A DNA stretch of 64,000 bases. Origin: Fomes fomentarius (lineage: Eukaryota; Basidiomycota; Agaricomycetes; Polyporales; Polyporaceae). The notes beneath the pieces were generated by a model, which was not told the DNA's origin, searched no databases, and saw only the letters and a program-made list of their open reading frames with translations. Every line of letters begins with the position of its first letter. Positions within the stretch are counted from its first letter, which is position 1. Where the stretch lies: positions 372,001-436,000 of the forward strand of contig JABYQN010000008.1 in NCBI GenBank assembly GCA_022606135.1, written 5' to 3'. The translations under genes and the position numbers were made by a program. Shown here in pieces: positions 33,397 through 44,793 of this stretch.

Positions 33397-36300
33397 ATGG
33401 TTAGCTCTGACAGTTCGGCCAGACAGGATGCGGAGGCCAGTCTTTACACAACTCCTTCGACAAGGCTGACTCTGATATCAATGACTCACAGGATAAGTAC
33501 AAGAGAGCAGCAGGTGCCGAACTTGCCAAGGACTTCGATCAAGCCTTCCGTTTTTACATCAGTGCAGCGGAACAATTCTTGCACCTAAGCCGGCAAGCTG
33601 TGGACGAAAGGGTGCGGGCGATATATAAGGGGGAAGCAGCGAAGTCACTCGAGCGTGCTGAAAAGATCAAGTCCGTGAGGCAGGACCTCAAGCCCGTGGC
33701 CAAGGACGAGTTCTCCGAAGGTGCTGCTTCAACGTATGCGAAGTGAACGAGAAAGGACTGAGAGTCGGTCGCTACAGGAGAGCAGCTATACACATTGCAA
33801 AAGTCCTCGCTCATCAACCAAGGTTTCTTTCCACTTTGGGACTCACCAGAGGCGTCATCTTCTCCATCGGAGTAGGTACTCACAACGCACACGAGGACGT
33901 CCATGCTTCATGCTCCTGATTGATAGGCAACCACCCCTTTCGGCGGAGCAGATCGAGTATGGGGCGACGTGGCAGAAAACGGTAGTCGGCCCCGTTGGCA
34001 TCGCTGGGGGAGATGCATGTCGAAGTTTAGAACCTCAAGATATCGTGCAACATATTGTATCCGACTGCTCTGTCTGTGGTGCAATGGTCGTTGCGATAGA
34101 CCATCATCGGCGATTCGGTTCAAACGTATGTCAAGATCCGCGGTATGTGACTAGTATGATCTGAACGCGATCGTTTCTAGATGATCATTTCTGCGCTCTA
34201 CCCTCAAGACGACCATGGTCTACCTACAACCTCTGATACTGGCCAATATGCGTTCAAGATCCTCTACAATGGGGCGGATCGCCGCGTGAGCATGACTACC
34301 CTATGCTGTCTTCATTCTCTCACTTAGGTACCCTTCCTCCACACGTCAGATCAGTGAGTCCATTCGCTCTTACCAGCACTGTATCCTGAATAAAATTTTC
34401 CCATAATGTTGGAAGTGATCGACGATCAGCTACCTTCGTACCCAGATGGTACATTGATGTGCGTCTCGACTGGCAAAACAGGGCAGCTCTGGCCTTCACT
34501 GGTGGAGAAGGCGGTCAGTTCTCGCCCGAGCTTCCCCTTGGCAGCATGGTCCTTATGTTTAATGTGCAGTACATGAAACTTGCAGGTGGATACGACTTCC
34601 TGGGATCGTGAGTTTTGGTCACGGTACAGATGCATATCCATATACTGATCGCATTGCAGAGACTCGAGCACAGATCTACAGTAGGTATACGTAACATAGT
34701 ATGTTCCCCGTGCTCATAACGCATAGCGCGCTCGCCGGATGGATACCGGAGGTCCTGGATATGAAAGGGTACAGTGGCACAATGTCACTGGATGATGCTC
34801 CCATTGTTGACCTACGGACAGCCCTCATTTCCAGCGAGAAAAGACCTGGGATCGGCTGGTCAAGGGCTATACGAGCGGTTCGTGCAAGCGAGCATCTCAT
34901 TCCATCCCACTGACTCACAGGCGATGCAATGGCCAGGAAGTTGTGTGGCGACGCTGGGGACGGGCGAGCAATTGAGGACCTCCGATATACCTCTCGCGCT
35001 TCTCCCAACTCACTGCTATGCCATCATCGGTGAGGCTCGCCAATGTGTACGACTTCACACTGTATCCTTATTCTGAATTATCGGGCTGACCAGGCGTCCT
35101 TGATTCCGAGGAGGACCGGAGGTTGAACATCTTCGACCCTTGGATCCAGTCCGATCGGGGCGGCGATGCGGCAGAAGAGATGTTCGGGGGGAAATCTTCT
35201 CGTGCGCATCATTGCCCATTCCGCTGGCACATCATTCAATGAGTCTTGACGTAGGCGCAACGTCAATGTCGATCGACTCGGTCTACCAGATCTTCGACGG
35301 TATATACTTCAGCTGGAACCCGGCAATGTTCAAGCATAAGTTAGCGTTCCACGGGTATGTTTGCAATATCTGGCTGATGGTCTTGAGCTCACGACTCCAA
35401 CAAACTAGGATGTGGAAACGAGATGGAAAAGGCAGTGACATGTGTGCGTGTTCCTACATCTGTGGGTGCGCCTAGCTCATGTTTGAACAGCCACGCATTT
35501 CCGCACACAGGTACAGCTTGACACCACTGATGTCGTGATGGACGAAGAGGTGTGGCTCCTCTTGACACGGCATGTGCGGAGCCATCGGGCCAAGGACGAG
35601 TTCATCGCCCTTACTGCCCACACAGAAAGTGCGGGAAACTCACTTACCGGACTCGGAACAGATGTCCTTTCAACTAAGGTGGATTTAGTGGCTTCCCGTG
35701 GCATATTCCACATTGACACATAGTGAACAGGGAGACTACACCAACTTGCCGCACACACTAGTAAGCACGTTTGATATACGCGTTCAGAACCTCCGAATGA
35801 GCAAATTGTACGCTAGGTAAAGGCGGCGACCTGCGATAGGGAGAATCTGATCACTCTCGTCGCTTCTTACGAAGGCGAACGGGATGACGTTGGCTTCACG
35901 CTCACCGTGTACTATAACCACAAGGCAACGTGGGCGCATATGCCTCAGAAACTCCTATACAGTAAAGAGGTAGGTGCATCTCGGTCTATGTACATGATTG
36001 TCCGAATGATACAGCCCTCCGATAATATAGATCACCGGTGCATTTACGCAGAAGACCTCCGGGGGCAATCACACTTATCCAACGTACTACCTCAACCCGC
36101 AATACCACCTCCACGTTCACCCGAATATAGGCACAACCTCTCGGCCTGAGAAGGCGAGTCGCGATACGAAGGCGGTCCTATCCGTTACTGCAAGCACGGA
36201 TCGCCATATTCCCGTGAATATCATGCTGGCATGGTCGCAAGGCGCGCGCATCAATGAGCGAGTCCTCTTTAGACCCTGTATGAAGAGGTTCGAGTACTCA

Positions 36301-37100
36301 CATCAATATAGGTTGGCACACAATGATCTCGCCTTGTCATCTGGGGCGTACAGCTATGGTTATGCACATGCTACGGGACGCATACCACGTGCGTTATACT
36401 CCTTCCCTACGTCCCGAGTGTATGACGGGCATTGACACCGAATTCGTAGCTGGAGACTACACACTCATACTTTCACCCTTTGAGCCCCGTCACATAGGCC
36501 AATTCATCGTGAATGTGCATTGCTCAGACCGCTTCGACCTCACGCCGATCCAACAAGAGGGCGCAGGGATGTTCAGCAAGGTTGTCCGCGGCGAATGGTA
36601 GGAAAACTCCCTCCCACCCTGCACGCCAGCGGGAACTGATTCATGCGGCATTTCAGGGCAGAAAGGTCTGCGGGCGGGGGCCCGAGCTCTGGCAAGTACG
36701 CCTCAAACCCGATTTACGAGCTCAACGTACCATCACCGTCTCAACTCAAGTATGCCTCTCCACTACGTGATCACTTTCTTTTGAATCGTACATGATACGC
36801 TGACGCCTCCGTGTTTCCTTCAGGTTCCGTCTACAGCTCACGGAGCCGTCTCCCTCGATCGCCCTCAATGTGACCATCTTCAACACATCGACGTCCACAA
36901 CGTCCACTCTTGGCCGCCACATCGCGACTTCCGGGCCCTACTCCGACGCCATCTCGGGCGTGTTCATCGAGAAAGTCTTGCTGCAGCCGGGGAAGTACCT
37001 CGTCGTGCCGTCGACATACAAGCCGGGGGTCCTCGCAGACTTCAGGTTGATTGTGTACAGTACAGTGTCTGGTGTACAGCTGACTCCTCTCAAGCAATAA
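33397..37100 (+). CDS. palB: Calpain-7/PalB/Rim13-type cysteine protease
   Basis: Many exons join in phase. Traced from the start, they include 33492-33720, 33778-33871, 33927-34125, 34181-34285, 34416-34513, 34570-34607, 34660-34680, 34727-34768, 34823-34878, 34938-35030 and 35094-35201, with further exons to the stop at 37098. The order is an MIT domain (DFDQAFRFYISAAEQFLHL), a calpain protease core (catalytic Cys in DIVQHIVSDCSVC; His in LPTHCYAI; third site in RRLNIFDPW), then two C2-like calpain beta-sandwich domains. PalB/Rim13 cleaves the PacC/Rim101 regulator at endosomes during pH signalling, bound through its MIT domain to ESCRT-III. The usual catalytic Asn (NPW) reads Asp here. One junction (34286-34415) has no clean in-phase splice. 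The start uses an ATG separated from exon 2 by an intron and is tentative. Confidence 0.85.
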
Positions 37101-37204
37101 GCGAGGATATGTACGATGAGATAGTAGTGTCGTCTTGTTTGTATCAACACGTTCTTCTCTCTTTCTCCCGGACCTTCCCCTCGGCCGTACCGAGTTGCGT
37201 TTAA

Positions 37205-39036
37205 TTAGCGCCGCCGGAACGATGGCGACGAAAGCAAAAACTCGTTGACGCGCTTGAGCGTGACGCGCGACGGGTTCGCCTGCGGTCTGCTCGCAATGAT
37301 CCACTGCAGCCGCGTACGGATCGACTCCTTACTTGAGTATGCTGCTATCAGGCACGATGGAACCGTGCACCGTTGGATCAACACCTCCCGAACAAGCGCA
37401 GCGAAGAAGTGGAGTACAAACCTTGTATACCCGGCTCGATCAGCTTGCCTTCACCATCGAAGAACAGCTGCAGCGCAGCAAGAGCAACGCCTACGCTTGC
37501 ATCCTTGCCAGAGTCGCAGCAAACGCAGACTGTGTCGCCCACCGCGAGGCGTTCTTTCATGTAGCACGTGGACGCCGGGAGGACGTGCTGCAGGAAGTGA
37601 ATTTGTTCCTTCTTGCCCTCCGCAAGTCGCAGTCGAAGAACATGGGCCCGCTGAGGTGTCACTTCAGCTGCCTTCGCATCTTCGGCAGGGTATGGTACTG
37701 AGGCAGGCGCGCCAGCGGAGATGACGATGAAAGAGACCAGGCCATCCACTTTGGGCAGAGAAGGTGGAAGTTCCGACGGCATACCGGGGACAGCTCCCAC
37801 CATCACTCGGCCCCCTACTGCAGCAACCGGTGTGGGCAAAGTTTGCCACGAGTCGCGATGTGCGGTCACTTTCGATTGTGCGACGAGATTTGTCACGATC
37901 GAGGGGAGGTCCTCCCTATCGCCGTCGAGGAGAGCGTTTTTGTGGTCCCAGAAGAGCTGCGGAGACAAACCCTGTTCCATCGTGCTTTCAATGAGCAGCC
38001 GTTCATTTGGTTGAGATGAAATGGTGGCTGTAGGACGCACCATACCCCAAAGCTCGTGGTCGTCCCCCGAACCTTGTACGTATGAGAACCCGAGCGAGCG
38101 CCGCTCTACGCCGTCATGGATCTGCTGAGAGGCAGAGACGCAAACGATGGGAATGTGATGCATTCGATCCTCAGTGGGTAGTTTGGGAAATGTCGAAGTC
38201 GATGGGGTGATCCATAGTGGGCGGAGTGGATGCGGGAGATCAGGGAGTTTGTAAGAGGATGTCTGGGTGACTCTTGCGTGAATGATGGTGGAGACAGAGT
38301 GTCATGATGGACTTACTGCAAGAGCCTCAACCCAGCCATCCAGCCGCATCCTGATCTGACTCCTCTCCTGCTCGCTGACGACTCCAGGAGGACAATACAG
38401 CTCGCCATCCCAGTCCTCGTTTGCCTTCTCCGGGTGTAGTTGCAACATCGCACGATTGATCACCGCACACCATATGGGAACGGTCTTGGAGAGTGCATCG
38501 GGGATGCGTTTTCCGGCTCTAGTAGAGTCGACAAGCACTAGACTTGCGCGCGATGTATTCGGCTAAGGTCACGAGACAACGCGTTGAGTTTAACTTACCC
38601 TCTTTGTCTGACGATAAGGGGTAGCAAATGCAGGTTGGGCCGTCTCAAGTTGAAGCTCCAGTTGGCAAAGTGCCCATCTGTAGACTTGAAGTAGGCAGGC
38701 TCATGGGTGGCCTAACATCGCGATAGGCTGAGTACCGCGTACTTTAGTGCGCGCGAATAGATTTGTACTCACGATCTCGGGGTCGACATACCACGCGCCA
38801 CAGCGCAGATTTGCTACGCACAGGATGCAGCAGCGAGCTTACCATATGCAAGGAGCGCGAACACAAGGGACGAACATACGCAAGATTGGGAGGTCTGGGT
38901 ACGCATCGTGAACCTGCTGGATGAATCGTACATCCTCCGTAATCGAGTGCAGACGATTATATATGTCGAGCGACTGCTTGCGGACGTACTCCAGGGCCTC
39001 AGCGTTGGCCTTCCTGATGTCAAATTGGAAAGACAT
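37205..39036 (-). CDS. RIT1: tRNA A64-2'-O-ribosylphosphate transferase
   Basis: Rit1 adds a ribosyl-phosphate to position 64 of initiator tRNA-Met, keeping it out of elongation. Exons join in phase. The first starts at 39036 (MSFQFDIRKANAEALEY) and leads to RCGAWYVDPE, then FKSTDGHFANWSFNLRRPN, then LVLVDSTRAGKRIPDALSKTVPIWCAVINRA, then HPLRPLWITP. The large exon with IPIVCVSASQQIHDGVERRSLGFSYVQGSGDDHELWG and the C-terminal segment ERLAVGDTVCVCCDSGKDASVGVALA resembles a phosphatase-like loop. The last exon (KESIRTRLQWIIASRPQANPSR) ends at the TAA at 37205. The junction near 37325-37380 can be drawn in more than one way; the choice here keeps the conserved tail. It lies in tandem, same strand, with the coiled-coil gene upstream, about 320 nt from its stop. 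Confidence 0.9.
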
Positions 39037-39354
39037 GTCTAGGCTTTGTCGTGTCGTACTTTGTATGCTTGATGTGAGCAAGATTCACATTCGCATGGAG
39101 CACATCATGGTTAATCGAAGTTGATAGGAGTGTTTAATGGACTAATGGCCTGCGCGCGGATACTTGCGATGTGGTGGAAGAGAGAGACGGAGAGGCGCCC
39201 ATCTGTCGCCACGCATCATGGAATTCATAGCGTAGTCTCGATCTGGTATCCCCCGACTAACCACTACTGTCCCTCCACCTTAGCTCTGAATAGGAGTCTC
39301 ATAGGGAACAAATGCGTCCGCATCCTCTTCGCGGCGCATTCTTGCTCCTCACTC

Positions 39355-41817
39355 TCACTGGAATATCCACTTGTCCACGAACGCGCCCAACTTTCGCTTG
39401 TCGCGCGTACTGAGCTCTATCTCCTACACACCGTTTCCATCGTTCAAGTTCAAGACAATATATACAATTGTGAAGACATAGACTCACCTCCTGAAGGCGC
39501 GTAGCAGCATCAATCAGCTCCCCCGCTTTCGCGCACGTGCTCTCGTACAACGCGATCTGCGCAGCGTCCGGCGCGAACGGCGGGGAGGTATTGACTGGCG
39601 AGTTCGCGTAGACCGCAGAGAGGAGCGGTGTTGTGCTCGACGACCTGAAGGAATGGTTTTGCGAGTGGTAGGACTATTGTCAGACTCGGGGTTAAGTCGT
39701 CGCGGTGAATGGTATAGGACCCACAATTCCGAGAGACGTCCCCGCAGGTCTGATACCCACTTCTCCTCCGCCTTCTGAGAGGCAAGATCCCGCTGCGAGA
39801 GTGCTGATAGCTCCTTCTTGACGTCAGTGCGATTCAAAAGGACGGTCAGTCTTCCACCGTCGCCCTGATCAGCTAGTGTGGAGTAAGACAGCGGCTTCCA
39901 CAGGGGAGACTAGACGGTGCACTACCTAGCATCTCCTTCAGTAAGTCTATGATCTCCCTTTCCACAAGTTCTTCAGGGTCCTCCTTGTCCTTACTCAACA
40001 AAGCAGACGTGATCGGATTTTTGGTACTCTCGACCGCATCATTGACGTCCTCAAGCTCCTCAATTAGGGAACTGACGATTGCCTCGGTCTCCACCACAAG
40101 GGTGCTGTGATTATGGAGGATGTCGTGCGTTTTCTTGAGTCGGGGCATGAGCTCAGTGCGCATATGCCCGATTATCTGGGATCATGACCTCAGCATCACA
40201 GGCGAACGAGACAGGGCATAGACGAGACGAACCACATCGAGCCCTCGCTCCTGCGCCTGCAACAATGCCAACCTATCCGCCCTTCCCGCACAATCCAACT
40301 CGTGCTTCACATCAACGTCTACCTTTCCACCGTCAGCGCTTCGCACAGTTCCAGTCTTCTCACTTCCATCATTCTCCTGCACCTCTCTCAAGATCCGCGC
40401 GATCTCCTCCGCCCCGTGTTCGCCATGAGCATTCTCGATTCGCGTTGCGATACGCTCGAGGACCTCGGCGTACGCGGTATCGGCAAGTTTCTCGACGTCT
40501 AACCCCCTAGTAGCTTCGCGTAGTTTCGCTTGTACGACGGATGCGTCGTGCTGGAGTTCCTTTGCTGCTGGAAGGGAGGCGTACCCGTCGTCGAGCACTT
40601 GGTAAAGCTGCGTGGCAGCGCTGCTGACAGATGCGCGGGCAATACTCAGTTGCGCTATAGAGGTTTTGTAATTGTCGAGGGTATCTGACTGGCCGGGATC
40701 TGTTGAGGATACACAGGATCGAGGTCGCATCAGTGGGTACTAGTGGTTTCTATAGTTGGGACACACCTTGCGAGGCGGGGACCGCGTCTTGCAATGCGCG
40801 TAGGGCTATGTTGGTGTGGCGCGCAATCTCGCTGTCCGTCTGTGCGTGTGCGCAAAGTGGTTATCGGGTAAACTCGTTGTCAGTCAATCAATTTTCAAGC
40901 ATGTGGTAAGCTATGCGCGGCGCGCACCTGCGCTGAGAGCTCAGTGAGGCGCTGATGTTGTTCTGAGATTGTGTTTTCCGAGGCCTGAAGCTGTTTCCGT
41001 AGAGCGTGTATAGCGTGTCTCAGTTCCTTCGCAGCAGCTCTATCAGGTGATAGCGTCGATGATTCAGCGTATACGGGACAAATGTCAACGGTAGACGCTC
41101 ACTTTGAAGCATGAAGTCGGTGCTTCAGTAGCGCTGCGTGCTTCTCCAGCAACTCAGCTTCGGACTCGGCCACTGCGGTTCTCGCCCTATGAGTGGCGAG
41201 TCCGTCAACAGAGATCGCAGGGCAAACCACAATCTCAGCTTACCGGAGCCGCGAAGGGAGCTCGTATCGGGCTGAGAATACTGTCGCTTCGCCCTCGTGA
41301 GCGGTCGCGGCAGTCCCATCGCGCGACGACTGCAAGCTCGCTAGTCTGGCCACTTGATCGTCAGACATGCATCGGTCTAAGTAGGAGAGTCGCACAGCAA
41401 GACGCACGTATCAATTTCCGACTTATAGATAGCGATAGGCGAAACGGCCGCCATGAACGTGCCAGACTTCAAGTTGCGGCTGTCTTCTTCATAGTGTTCC
41501 CTCCCAACCACCATTGGCAGGGTGGCCGGATAATCGCTGGTTAAGGTCTGGCTGGCGAGCCACTCTAGCAGAAGAATCCCAGCAGGGATGTCGGCTACCC
41601 ATTGAAGCTCGTTTGGGGAGCACGCCGGACCGTCAAGATGTGAGACGAGGTCGATGACGCGCGCGATGGTCTGGTCCTTGGAGGCTGGATGCATCGTCGT
41701 CGCCGTGTAGGCAAAGAACACACCTGCAATGACACGCTCAACTGTCAGATGCAGACGAGGGAGATGGGTATTAACCTGTGCTTCGACGCTTGATCTCGGT
41801 TGTTGGGTGTTCAACAA
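39355..41817 (-). CDS. Long coiled-coil protein, possibly augmin HAUS3-like
   Basis: About ten exons. The N-terminal region has RVIDLVSHL and NELQWVADIPAGILLLEWLASQ, a compact helical start like HAUS3/Dgt3. The rest is mostly coiled coil: ARTAVAESEAELLEKHAALL, AAKELRHAIHALRKQLQASE, LTELSAQ|TDSEIARHTNIAL, QLYQVLDDGYASLPAAKEL, and a late DVKKELSALSQRDLASQKAE. The last exons read ALYESTCAKAGELIDAATRL and EIELSTRDKRKLGAFVDKW before the TGA at 39355. HAUS3 belongs to the augmin complex, which nucleates microtubule branches in the spindle. The family call rests on the pattern of the first 60 residues and the coiled-coil layout, so it is tentative. The start at 41817 could instead be the ATG at about 41693. 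Part of its 5' end is duplicated at 43427-43530. Confidence 0.6.
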
Positions 41818-41849
41818 GTTGAAGTAAGTTTAGTCTGATTATATGTTGC

Positions 41850-43430
41850 GCGGCTGTGCCACCAGTGAACTCCGATGAGATCTGGATGACTAAGCCGCCG
41901 CGCTTGTTCGACGTTCGACTGAGGTCTTACCCTGTACTAATTACCACCACACTATCCTTCGTAGGTTCCGCTCTTGATCTACGTCTGCACTCCTGTCATA
42001 AACATGTAGCGGCTTTTACGCGACAAATTGGAGCCTTTTCTGGTGACCCACAACAACGAAGGCTTCTACACGGTGCTCCAAAAGTTTGTTGACATAGACA
42101 TTCGGTGCCGCAGCCAACCTTTCGCTCCTAAATTGCTCGTTGAGAGCGAGACAGAACCATGGTCTGAGGATCTGATGTTCGCTCTTCGGCGTGTTCTCTT
42201 GTCGATGATGTTCATGCTCTATTGCTGTGAGCACATTGTTCTGCCTTCACCTTTGGTATATCATCTATTCTGATTCATTCTAGGCTTATGACTACACTGC
42301 TGCAGTTCCTATGTGGTGTGATCTGGACATTCTTGCTGAGCTCGTAGAAGCTCACAGCACAGCTTCGGGACGGATTGAGAATGATGTTGGGCCCCCGACA
42401 CAGTTGTCTACTAGATGTCTTCCATGCAGTGCGTCAACTCCAGCTACATGCCGACGATGGGTGGAACACTCGACAAGAGTGGGCAATCGTGTTCAATTAG
42501 TTCATAGACCACCTATGGGCAGGTATGTCACAGCACATACTGAACACCGCGCTTCACGCTCGTTCCCTCATATCGTAAGCATCCTATCCCTTGCATGGCA
42601 AGCCCATTCCTCTCATCTTGTCGAGGGTTCATGCCTCAATTTCATTGCCATCGTGCAGTCGAAGTCGACTACACTCTTGAAGATGACAGCGAGACGGTAA
42701 TACGGTAACTTTCTCCGGACGTCGTCCTCTCCGCATTGGTCTGTCTATCATTCAGGCCAACGGAAGCTCTTCGCGCGGCCAACATAACCGTGCAGAATAT
42801 GCAAGCATGGGCTCTGAGTTCTCCGCAGAGGCGACCGAATCAGACGGCGCCGGCATATGGGAGGACATCAAGCTCCCAATTCTCATCGTCGAGTACGTCA
42901 AGCACAATAAGACGGATCACCGTGGACGTCTCACGATGGCGATGAAATCGGCTTTCGCGGTATACCGCAATGTACAAGATGTCAGTTCGGACTGGTGGAT
43001 CGATATCGTGCAAGCGTCTCTATGTCCGTCGGACCGTCGCATGGGTTTTCGACTAAGGAGAGCGGATGAACGCGAAGGTTCAGCCCGGCAGACACATGCA
43101 ACTTCGATATGCTGGAACCTCTGGATGCGATGTGCGGCTTCGACTGGTGCTATTCAATTTAAGCGCGAAAGCAGTTCGGATGTCGACTGCATCTGGCAGG
43201 ATGGATAAGACCGTATCATACCTTACCGCACAGGAAGGTCGGAGGCGACTGGTTGGGAGGAGTCGTCCACTCATTCAAATTCAGATGTCGCAACCGATCA
43301 CACTGAGTTGCATTCGCCGCATACATAAATTCACCATCCCGCGTGTGTTCACTGGCGTTGACCCAAAGCCTTCGATTCGCTGCCCCCATAAGGGCAAAGA
43401 TAGATATACGTCGCGCAGCCACGATACTAT
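41850..43430 (+). pseudogene. Degenerate gene relics of a dispersed family
   Basis: Short protein-like segments in changing frames suggest a decayed gene. At 42040-42230 the frame reads QPFAPKLLVESETEPWSEDLMFALRRVLL. At 42840-42960 it reads DIKLPILIVEYVKHNK. At 43110-43290 it reads RLRLVLFNLSAKAV. The first matches a minus-strand segment at about 53790-53940 and the last a minus-strand segment at about 60345-60600. I do not recognise the function; the KLPILIVEY stretch recalls unnamed Agaricomycete proteins. No single splice model gives a full protein. Confidence 0.5.
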
Positions 43431-43530
43431 ATGAGGTCGATGACACGCGATAGTTTGGTCCGCGGAGGGGGGATGCATCGTCGTCGCCGTAAGGTTCAAC
43501 AGCAGTCCAGCAATGATATGGTCAGGTCCA
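43427..43530 (-). repeat. Partial copy of the coiled-coil gene's 5' end
   Basis: On the plus strand, GAGGTCGATGAC and GGATGCATCGTCGTCGCCGT occur here and at 41646-41706. The minus-strand frame reads TATTMHPPSADQTIA here and TATTMHPASKDQTIA in the gene. The similarity stops on both sides, so this is a fragment. Confidence 0.75.
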
Positions 43531-43971
43531 GTACGAGCGCTATCCTGGGATGATGAACTGAAGTTATCGGATGTTGGTATTGTATGTTGATTCATGAACG
43601 AAGGGAGAAACCTGGCACAAGCGGGCGGTTATGATACCTTTTGTGGACGATGTCTTATACGACTTTCTCCTCCTGCGTCCTATTCGGCTCTGAGTCTCCT
43701 TGCCTATGTTGGAAGGGGATACACTCAATTTGTGGAAGACTAAATGAGTTAGCGAGAGTATGTAAACGGGTGAGATGTTTGCGATACTCCTAGTTCACTC
43801 TCCCGCGCGCTCTCGCACTCTCTCGTCGCAGTGACGTAGCAGTGCGCACAATTGGTTATTGACGTATCATACCGCACATTTACATCTGGTATGTGCTGCA
43901 AATTGCGATGACACAGTCCATCTCGATATGTGGCATAGCGAGTATAACAACGGTCAACCGTTCTTACTCAC

Positions 43972-44233
43972 CATAACTGAATCATCTGGCCTCCTTCGAC
44001 GCGCGTGGCGGCAAAGGGTCTTGGTATGATACCAGGAAATTGTACTTGCGATAGTACTGCATCCTGATCACGTCGGAACAGGTTATCCCAGTAGCGCCGG
44101 GCACATGTGTGGCCTTCAGGAACTGCCCAGCCGAGATGGAAGAGCAACATTGTTGCTCTGATTCTGTTCAATTGGTCAAAGGGGATGCTTCCATCTGGGT
44201 TGTTGTGATCTGGAGAGGCCGTATCTCGCCGTA
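43972..44233 (-). other. Exon-like segment of an unidentified gene
   Basis: A minus-strand open segment (IPFDQLNRIRATMLLFHLGW, ARRYWDNLFRRDQDAVLSQV) is flanked by an acceptor (CACCAAAAG) and a strong donor (GTGAGT). I could not attach neighbouring exons. It may be the remains of a broken gene. Confidence 0.35.
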
Positions 44234-44793
44234 CTTTTGGTGGTCCGCGTAAGTATCGCCAGAATGTCGTCGACGCAGACGAGTTTGAGTCAGGTATCCG
44301 GCGGCGGAGGTAAATATGTATGAACGTGTGAACGTGTGAACATGCTCGTTGGCGGGCCGCCCGTGGAGACTGGGCACAGTTGCTGGGCAACGGTGGCGGG
44401 AAGCAGCGGGAAGCGCGCCCGAGCGCCGGAGATGTAAGCCGGCTTGCTACCGCTTACCAGGTTTAGGCACAACGCTTGCACTTTCGCGTTCCTTGAGTTA
44501 TCAATTGGGGGTCTGGTCACCTCGCTCTCCCTCGCTTTTCTATCGCGTCTGTTCGCCCGGCCTGGACCAGGTGGAACTTACGCCCGTTCTTCGCCATCCT
44601 TCAACTTCCACATCCCTAGCCTCACGGCCCACCGGCCGCCATCCCACTCACCCTCGTCAGTCATTACACACATACCCCCCCTCGAAGCTTCTCTGCTTCC
44701 CGCACAGTCAAGCCCTGAGCAGCAGAATCTGTCGCTGCTGCTCTATTCGATCCGATACATTGGCTCAACACACCACCCTGGCCGCCCCTGCTC

